Shown here: positions 5,251 to 9,344 of the stretch, one piece after another | Layout of the letters: each line of letters starts with the position of its first letter | Position numbering within the stretch: position 1 is the first letter of the stretch | DNA from: Chloroflexota bacterium | GTDB lineage: Bacteria; Chloroflexota; Limnocylindria; QHBO01 | Reading direction: 5' to 3' | Assembly (NCBI GenBank): GCA_013694795.1 | Contig: JACDBS010000019.1 | Coordinates: 1-9,344, forward strand | Length of the DNA stretch: 9,344 nt | The notes under the pieces: generated by a model | Database searches by the model: none | The model's input: the letters and a program-made list of their open reading frames with translations, nothing else | What the model was told of the DNA's origin: nothing | Program-made: the position numbers and the translations under genes

Positions 5251-5688
5251 GTGACCGATATGCCCTCTCCCGATCCGATTCGGTTCAGCCAGCGCTGGCG
5301 CGTGCGTACGTACGAGATGGACGAGAACGGCCACGTCAACAACGCGGTCTATCTTCAATGGGCCGAGCAGCTGAGCGCCGAGCACGCCGAAGCGATGGGA
5401 TTCGGCCGGGACTGGGGACTGGCGCGGGGCTGCGCGTGGCTCGTGCGGCGCCACGAGATCACGTACCACCTGCCGGCGCGGCGCGCGGACGAGATCGACC
5501 TCACCGTCCGCGTCCTCGGGATCGGTGGCGTGCGCGGTCGGCGCCACACCGAGGTCCGACGCGCGGGCGACGGGGTCCTGCTCGCGGACGTGGCGAGTGA
5601 GTGGGTCTATGTCCGCGTGGCCGATGGGCGACCGACCCGCGTCCCCGCCGAGCTGGTGAAGGCGTTCAGTCCGGTCGTTGGCGAGTGA
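5251..5688 (+). CDS. Hotdog-fold acyl-CoA thioesterase (YbgC/4-hydroxybenzoyl-CoA thioesterase family)
   Basis: The 145-residue cytoplasmic protein should hydrolyse acyl-CoA (or acyl-ACP) thioesters. The diagnostic segment is YEMDENGHVNNAVYLQWAEQ (residues about 22-41), where the Asp of YxxDxxGHVNN is the active-site residue of the YbgC-type family. The long helix that follows and the strands HEITYHLPARRADEI and EWVYVRVADGRPTRVP complete a single hotdog domain of normal length. The GTG at 5251 is chosen because the TAGCAT box ends 6 nt before it. The stop overlaps the GTG of the next gene as GTGA, so the two are translationally coupled. The physiological substrate is unknown; a role in fatty-acid turnover is inferred from the family. 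Confidence 0.88.
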   Translation: MTDMPSPDPIRFSQRWRVRTYEMDENGHVNNAVYLQWAEQLSAEHAEAMGFGRDWGLARGCAWLVRRHEITYHLPARRADEIDLTVRVLGIGGVRGRRHTEVRRAGDGVLLADVASEWVYVRVADGRPTRVPAELVKAFSPVVGE

Positions 5689-6065
5689 GCGCGACCCTTC
5701 ACAACGTGGTGCGCATCGGCCTGGCGCTCTTCATCGCCAGTGCCGGCATCCTCCATTTCGTCAACCCGCGCCCGTATGTCGAGCACCTGCCGGCCGTCGT
5801 TCCGGTGCGTGATGAACTCGTCGCCCTCACCGGAGCCGTGGAGATTGTTTTCGCCGCCTGTCTGGTGGGACCGCGACGGTGGCGCCGACCGGCCGGGCTG
5901 GCATTGGCGGCCTACCTCGTCCTCGTCTTCCCGGCCAACATCTACGCCGCGGTGAGCCAGGTGCCGATCGACGGTGTGCCGACCGGCTGGGTCCGGTGGG
6001 CGCGGCTGCCATTCCAGCTCCCGCTGATCGCCGCGGCCCTGTGGAGCACCACCGGCCGCCGCTGA
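5685..6065 (+). CDS. DoxX-like small integral membrane protein
   Basis: The 126-residue product has four hydrophobic segments (about residues 6-26, 43-60, 68-90 and 104-120) and DoxX-family landmarks: FIASAGILHFVNPRPYVEHL, the second-helix segment LTGAVEIVFAACLV, LVFPANIYAAV and PFQLPLIAAALW. DoxX-like proteins are membrane proteins linked in some bacteria to quinone, thiosulfate or redox-stress functions, but this branch has no assigned reaction. The GTG at 5685 overlaps the thioesterase stop by four bases (GTGA). An upstream frame to 5601 only reads through the thioesterase gene in another frame. The 3' end lies inside a palindrome (6057-6071). Family assignment is good; function is unknown. 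Confidence 0.8.
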   Translation: MSATLHNVVRIGLALFIASAGILHFVNPRPYVEHLPAVVPVRDELVALTGAVEIVFAACLVGPRRWRRPAGLALAAYLVLVFPANIYAAVSQVPIDGVPTGWVRWARLPFQLPLIAAALWSTTGRR

Positions 6066-6224
6066 GCGGTGCTATCTCCGCATGACCCGCCCCCACACCC
6101 CGGCGCGTTCATGTTGATCGCCGCTCAGCGGCGCTTCGATCACCCCAGAACCGCGACGTGCCCGAAACGGCGCGTGCGGCGGGGCGAGAGCGTCTCCGTG
6201 CATGGGTAGCGCCGCTCAGCGGCG
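6057..6224. repeat. Three copies of a 15-bp palindrome in the doxX/pntB convergent region
   Basis: CGCCGCTCAGCGGCG occurs exactly at 6119-6133 and 6210-6224. CGCCGCTGAGCGGTG at 6057-6071 is its reverse complement with one mismatch and spans the doxX stop codon. Each can form a 6-7 bp G/C stem with a 1-3 nt loop. The first exact copy is also framed by GATCG and CGATC (6116-6120, 6137-6141). The region 6066-6275 has no gene. The elements may stop transcription from both sides or be REP-like repeats. No T run follows any copy. Confidence 0.6.
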
Positions 6225-6275
6225 TTGCCTGGGCACGAAGCTCAAAACGAGGCCGACCGGCGGCCCCGTCCAGAG

Positions 6276-6320
6276 TCAGGCCTGCTTTACGCCGGCTACC
6301 AGCGCGGCGACGGAGGGCTA
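6276..6320 (-). other. In-frame continuation of pntB behind its amber codon
   Basis: After GDA and TAG (6318-6320) the same frame continues PSVAALVAGVKQA and ends in TGA at 6276-6278. PntB proteins normally end in a short helix of the form GDAKxSVxxLVxxVKxL, so the sequence behind the stop is the expected family C-terminus with TAG in place of the usual Lys codon. Readthrough would give a protein of about 467 residues, close to E. coli PntB (462). Three genes in this window (the Kef-type gene, pntAA and pntAB) stop in TAG with no such continuation noted, so general reassignment of TAG is unlikely. It is a nonsense mutation, a sequencing error or readthrough. Confidence 0.6.
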
Positions 6321-7679
6321 GGCGTCGCCGAACAGCATGGTCGTCTTCTCGTTGCTGAAGAGCGGGTTCGGGATGCCGGCGAACCCGGCGCCGCGGCCAC
6401 GCTTGAGCACGATGATGTTATGCGCCTGGTCGACGTTGAGGATGGGCATGCCACTGATGGGCGAGCCCTCCTCGCGCGCGGACGGATTGACGACGTCGTT
6501 GGCACCGATGACGAGCGCGACGTCCGTATCGGCGAAGTCCTCGTTGATCTCGTCCATCTCCTTGAGCCGGTCGTAGGGAACGTTGGCCTCGGCCAGAAGG
6601 ACGTTCATGTGGCCCGGCATTCGACCTGCCACCGGGTGGATGGCGAACTGCACGTCGACGCCGCGCGCCACCAGCAGGTCCATCAGCTCGCGCACGGGGC
6701 CCTGCGCCTGCGCCACGGCCATGCCGTAGCCCGGCACGATGATCACGCGTTTGCCGTACGCCATCAGCACGGCGGCGTCATCGGCGCTGATCTCGCGCAG
6801 TTGCTCCTCGCCCTCCGCGCCCGCCGCGGCCGCGTCTCCGCCCGTGCCAAAGCCGGCGAACAGCACGTTGAAGATCGAGCGGTTCATGGCCTTGCACATG
6901 AGCTGCGTCAGGATGGCGCCCGATGCCCCGACGAGGGTGCCGGCAATGAGCAGCGCGTAGTTATTGAGCACGAAGCCGGTCGCCGCGACCGCGATGCCGG
7001 TGTAGCTGTTCAGCAGCGAGACGACGACCGGCATGTCGGCTCCGCCGATGGGCATCACCAGCTGAACGCCCAGCACCAGCGAGATCGCCACGAAGAGCAG
7101 GAAGAGCGGGATGCTGGGGGAGACGGCCGCCAGGTAGATGCCGATGCCAACGACCGCCAGGAACAGCGCCGCGGTCACGATCTGGGAACCGGGATACTTC
7201 ACGGGGCGCCCGCTGATCACCCCCTGGAGCTTGCCGAAGGCCACCACCGAGCCGGTCAGGCTGACGGAGCCGATGATCGCGCCCAGCAGGGTGGCGATCA
7301 CGAAGGCGAGGGGAAGCAGCTCACCGGGGTGAAGGTCGGCATCTCGAAGGAACTCGACGACCGCGACCAGGGCCGCGGCGCCACCGCCTGCGCCGTTGAA
7401 GATGGCGACCATCTGCGGCATGGCGGTCATCGGTACGCGCTTCGCGCCCAGCCAGCCGGCTACTGAGCCGATGGCCCCGCCGACCACGATGATCCACCAG
7501 TTGGCGAGCAGCCCATCGGTGGTGAAGAAGGTCCACGTCACGACAAGCGCCATGCCCGCCGCTCCCAGCTGGTTGCCGCGTCGCGCGGTTGCCGGCGAGG
7601 CCAGGAACTTGAGAGCCAGGATGAAGGTGACGCTGGCGATCAGCCAGACAAGGAAGGTAAGGACCTCGAGCGTGTCCAT
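6318..7679 (-). CDS. pntB: NAD(P) transhydrogenase subunit beta (PntB)
   Basis: PntB forms most of the membrane proton channel and the NADP(H)-binding domain III of proton-translocating transhydrogenase (NADH + NADP+ to NAD+ + NADPH, driven by inward proton flow). Residues about 1-265 are a series of hydrophobic helices with AIFNGAGGGAAALVA, IIGSVSLTGSVVAFGKLQG and MPVVVSLLNSYTGIAVAATG. Residues about 290-453 are domain III, with the dinucleotide loop VPGYGMAVAQAQ, HPVAGRMPGHMNVLLAEANV, LVIGANDVVNP and IIVLKRGRGAGFAGIPNPLF. The ATG at 7679 directly follows the pntAB stop (TAGATG). The frame ends at an amber codon 14 codons before the usual end of the family; the missing helix is encoded just behind it. 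Whether the 453-residue form is active cannot be judged from sequence. Confidence 0.95.
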   Translation of the reverse strand: MDTLEVLTFLVWLIASVTFILALKFLASPATARRGNQLGAAGMALVVTWTFFTTDGLLANWWIIVVGGAIGSVAGWLGAKRVPMTAMPQMVAIFNGAGGGAAALVAVVEFLRDADLHPGELLPLAFVIATLLGAIIGSVSLTGSVVAFGKLQGVISGRPVKYPGSQIVTAALFLAVVGIGIYLAAVSPSIPLFLLFVAISLVLGVQLVMPIGGADMPVVVSLLNSYTGIAVAATGFVLNNYALLIAGTLVGASGAILTQLMCKAMNRSIFNVLFAGFGTGGDAAAAGAEGEEQLREISADDAAVLMAYGKRVIIVPGYGMAVAQAQGPVRELMDLLVARGVDVQFAIHPVAGRMPGHMNVLLAEANVPYDRLKEMDEINEDFADTDVALVIGANDVVNPSAREEGSPISGMPILNVDQAHNIIVLKRGRGAGFAGIPNPLFSNEKTTMLFGDA

Positions 7680-7985
7680 CTAGCGACGCTCGTCCGGGCG
7701 CTTCTTGAACATCTCGAGCATCCGATCGGTGACGACGAAGCCGCCCACCACGTTGATCGTCCCCAGGATGACCGCGAGCAGGGCGAGGATGATGGCGACC
7801 GGGCCGCCCGCCGTGGCGGCGACCAGCATGGCGCCCACCACGATCACGCCGTGAACCGCGTTCGCGCCGCTCATTAGCGGGGTGTGGAGCATGGTCGGCA
7901 CCTTCGACACGACCTCGTAGCCCACGAAGGCGGCGAGGATAAGAATGAAGAGCGCGGAGAGCAGTTCGAAGGCGGAGAGCTCCAT
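7680..7985 (-). CDS. pntAB: NAD(P) transhydrogenase subunit alpha part 2 (PntAB), membrane segment
   Basis: The 101-residue product is the small membrane part of the alpha subunit, encoded separately as in Rhodospirillum-type enzymes. It has a short N-terminal amphipathic start (MELSAFELLSALFILILAAF), the segment VPTMLHTPLMSGANAVHGVI that is highly conserved in the proton channel, and two further hydrophobic helices before GGFVVTDRMLEMF and a basic tail. The ATG at 7985 comes 4 nt after the pntAA stop. A longer frame back to 8105 overlaps pntAA with non-membrane sequence and is rejected. The stop codon touches the pntB start, so translation is coupled. Confidence 0.94.
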   Translation of the reverse strand: MELSAFELLSALFILILAAFVGYEVVSKVPTMLHTPLMSGANAVHGVIVVGAMLVAATAGGPVAIILALLAVILGTINVVGGFVVTDRMLEMFKKRPDERR

Positions 7986-7989
7986 GGAT

Positions 7990-9141
7990 CTATGAGTCCT
8001 TCGGCTCGAGGGCCTTGGCGGTGGCTTCGTGCACGACCTTGCCTCCGTGCGTGATGGTCGCGCCCTTGGTGATCTCGTCGTCGAGGTCAACGTGGAGCTC
8101 GCCATCCTTCATCAGGTGCTTGATCAGCGTGTGGAGGTTCTTGGCGTACATCTGCGTGGCGCTGCCCGGCATGGTCGCCGGCAGATTGGTGAGGCCCACG
8201 ATCAGGACATCGTGCTTGACGACCTCCTTGCCGGGCTCGGTGCCCTCGACGTTGCCGCCCATCTCGGCCGCCATGTCGATGATCACGCTGCCGGGCTTCA
8301 TGCTCGCCACCATCGCATCGGTGACGAGCTTCGGGGCAGGGCGTCCGGGAATGAGGGCGGTCGTGATGATGAAGTCCGCCTCCTTGACCCGTTCGGCGAT
8401 CAGCTCCGCCTGGCGGCGCTTGTAATCGTCGCTCATCTCGGTGGCGTAGCCGCCGGCGGTCTCGGCCCTGGCCTTCTCCTCATCGGTCATTTCGACTTCG
8501 ATGAAGGTGCCGCCCAGGCTCTCGACCTGCTCCTTCACGACGGGTCGCACGTCGGTGGCCTCGACCACCGCGCCCAGGCGGCGAGCGGTGCCGATGGCCA
8601 TCAGGCCGGCCACGCCGGCGCCCATGACGATCCCCTTCGCCGGGCGGATGGTGCCGGCCGCGGTGGTCAGCAGCGGGAAGAACTTCGGCAGTCGCTCCGC
8701 GGCGATGAGCACTGCCTTGTACCCGCCGACCGTGGCCTGGCTGGACAGCGTGTCCATGGATTGCGCGCGCGTGATGCGCGGGATGGCGTCCATGCTGATC
8801 GCGGTCACGCCGGCCTTCGCCAGCTTCCGGGCAAGCTCCGGCTTGGACAGGGTGCCCAGGGTGCCGATGAGGACGGTGCCCTTGCGCAGCATCTCGACCT
8901 CCTCGTCGGAGGGACGACCGACGCGCACGACCACGTCTGCCTTGCCGTAGAGGGCCGGGGCATCGGGCACGATGGTGGCGCCCGCCTCGCGGTAGGCCTC
9001 GTCGAGGTTCGAGGAGGCCGCGCCGGCGCCGGACTGGACCAGCACCTCCACGCCGTCGCCGATGAGCTGGCCGGCGATCTGGGGCGTCAGAGCAACGCGA
9101 GTTTCGCCGTCGGCGGTCTCGCGAGGGACAGCGATCTTCAT
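7990..9141 (-). CDS. pntAA: NAD(P) transhydrogenase subunit alpha part 1 (PntAA), NAD(H)-binding domain I
   Basis: The 383-residue soluble subunit binds NAD(H) and passes hydride to domain III of PntB. It opens MKIAVPRETADGETRVALTP, typical of the alanine dehydrogenase/PntA N-terminal domain. ITRAQSMDTLSSQATVGGYK (about residues 128-147) is the mobile loop and following helix near the nicotinamide. The Rossmann loop GAGVAGL (about 172-178) is followed by EATDVR, whose Asp binds the adenosine ribose, and by TTALIPGRPAPKLV and GSVIIDMAAEMGGN. The length fits split PntAA proteins. The ATG at 9141 has GGAAGAG (9150-9156) 8 nt upstream. The in-frame ATG at 9165 would place this Shine-Dalgarno inside the gene and is rejected. 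It is the first gene of a three-gene operon. Confidence 0.95.
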   Translation of the reverse strand: MKIAVPRETADGETRVALTPQIAGQLIGDGVEVLVQSGAGAASSNLDEAYREAGATIVPDAPALYGKADVVVRVGRPSDEEVEMLRKGTVLIGTLGTLSKPELARKLAKAGVTAISMDAIPRITRAQSMDTLSSQATVGGYKAVLIAAERLPKFFPLLTTAAGTIRPAKGIVMGAGVAGLMAIGTARRLGAVVEATDVRPVVKEQVESLGGTFIEVEMTDEEKARAETAGGYATEMSDDYKRRQAELIAERVKEADFIITTALIPGRPAPKLVTDAMVASMKPGSVIIDMAAEMGGNVEGTEPGKEVVKHDVLIVGLTNLPATMPGSATQMYAKNLHTLIKHLMKDGELHVDLDDEITKGATITHGGKVVHEATAKALEPKDS

Positions 9142-9172
9142 CGGTCTATCTCTTCCAGGGGGCATTCACGAA

Positions 9173-9218
9173 CGAACCGCCGCAGCTCGAAAGGGCGCGT
9201 GGCGGTTCGGAGTTCGAG
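9173..9218. repeat. Interlocking inverted repeats at the start of the pnt transcript
   Basis: CGAACCGCC (9173-9181) and GGCGGTTCG (9201-9209) form a perfect 9-bp stem with a 19-nt loop. CTCGAA (9186-9191), inside that loop, is complementary to TTCGAG (9213-9218), which overlaps the -10 box. With a transcription start near 9210 the 9-bp stem would sit at the very 5' end of the pnt mRNA, about 20 nt before the Shine-Dalgarno. It may be an operator for a dimeric repressor or a stabilising or regulatory mRNA hairpin. Confidence 0.5.
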
Positions 9219-9222
9219 TGTA
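9217..9222 (-). promoter_or_regulatory. Putative -10 box (TACACT) of the pnt operon
   Basis: On the minus strand TACACT lies 75 nt before the pntAA ATG, predicting transcription from about 9210 and a leader of roughly 69 nt. No strong -35 hexamer is seen 16-18 nt further upstream. Unlike most other promoters in this window, this one yields a leadered mRNA with a Shine-Dalgarno. Confidence 0.4.
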
Positions 9223-9314
9223 GCAGAGGCCCTGGCGATGAAGCGGACTGGGACTTTGGTCAGGCCGCCGGACAGGCAACCGATGACCTCCAGCTGACCG
9301 TCGCAATCCTAAGC

Positions 9315-9338
9315 GGCCTACCGGAAATGTCGTAGGCC
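9315..9338. repeat. 7-bp inverted repeat near the right edge
   Basis: GGCCTAC (9315-9321) and GTAGGCC (9332-9338) flank a 10-nt loop. No T run follows on either strand within the window. It may belong to the end of a gene beyond the edge. No coding signal is seen in 9223-9344. Confidence 0.35.
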
Positions 9339-9344
9339 TGTGGG

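Noticed and set aside
6057..6224. CRISPR array
   Set aside because: There are only three short palindromes with unequal spacing (62 and 91 bp between starts), one of them overlapping a stop codon, and no cas gene. This does not match the regular repeat-spacer layout.
6318..6320. General reassignment of TAG to an amino acid in this organism
   Set aside because: The Kef-type gene, pntAA, pntAB and the AbrB-linked PIN toxin all end properly at TAG, and pntAA and pntAB are followed at once by the next gene start.
6225..7466. 413-codon plus-strand ORF opposite pntB
   Set aside because: It is a long antisense frame caused by G/C-rich codon bias. The product is His/Asp/Arg-rich low-complexity sequence, and pntB on the other strand is certain.
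8029..9297. 422-codon plus-strand ORF opposite pntAA
   Set aside because: It has the same cause and the same His/Asp/Gly-rich composition, and it covers a well-conserved pntAA gene.
9223..9344. tRNA gene at the right edge
   Set aside because: The 7-bp stem and 10-nt loop at 9315-9338 lack a T-loop, an anticodon arm and an acceptor stem in either orientation.

Overview
The window is GC-rich bacterial chromosome with strong G/C preference at third codon positions. Gene order and protein styles (split three-gene transhydrogenase, PIN/AbrB toxin-antitoxin pairs, GTG starts, start codons directly behind a TAnnnT -10 box without a Shine-Dalgarno) would fit a soil or freshwater Chloroflexota or a deep-branching actinobacterial-type genome. 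No rRNA or other marker gene is present, so the taxonomic guess is weak.

Layout. (1) 1-2321: two divergent CPA2-type cation:proton antiporters start 66 bp apart. The left one is cut by the window edge. The right one carries a C-terminal TrkA-N (RCK) domain. (2) 2322-2758: a gene-poor stretch with several hairpins, two DnaA-box-like 9-mers and one possible 45-codon gene. (3) 2759-5081, all on the minus strand: a small stress/defence island. Reading 5' to 3' it holds an AbrB-type antitoxin with a PIN toxin, a frameshifted remnant that looks like the tail of a DNA methyltransferase, an excisionase/MerR-type HTH antitoxin with a second PIN toxin, and a HAD-like hydrolase 14 nt behind that toxin. 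(4) 5251-6065, plus strand: a hotdog-fold acyl-CoA thioesterase translationally coupled to a DoxX-like membrane protein. (5) 6066-6317: a convergent intergenic region with repeated 15-bp palindromes. (6) 6318-9141, minus strand: the proton-translocating NAD(P) transhydrogenase operon pntAA-pntAB-pntB, with a promoter and a structured leader just upstream. (7) 9223-9344: no gene seen.

How the parts relate. The antiporters and the transhydrogenase all exchange energy with the proton gradient: the antiporters trade protons for Na+/K+, and transhydrogenase uses proton influx to reduce NADP+ with NADH. The TA island between them is accessory and looks like a site of insertion and decay.

The most unusual observations are: an in-frame amber codon in pntB followed by a tail that matches the family's normal C-terminus; a one-base frameshift in the methyltransferase-like remnant; -10 boxes placed 6-7 nt before start codons (leaderless transcription), including a six-codon leader ORF that overlaps the start of the Kef-type gene as ATGA; and interlocking inverted repeats at the predicted 5' end of the pnt mRNA. 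I see no clearly new multi-gene system. The HAD gene joined to the HTH-PIN pair is the nearest candidate.
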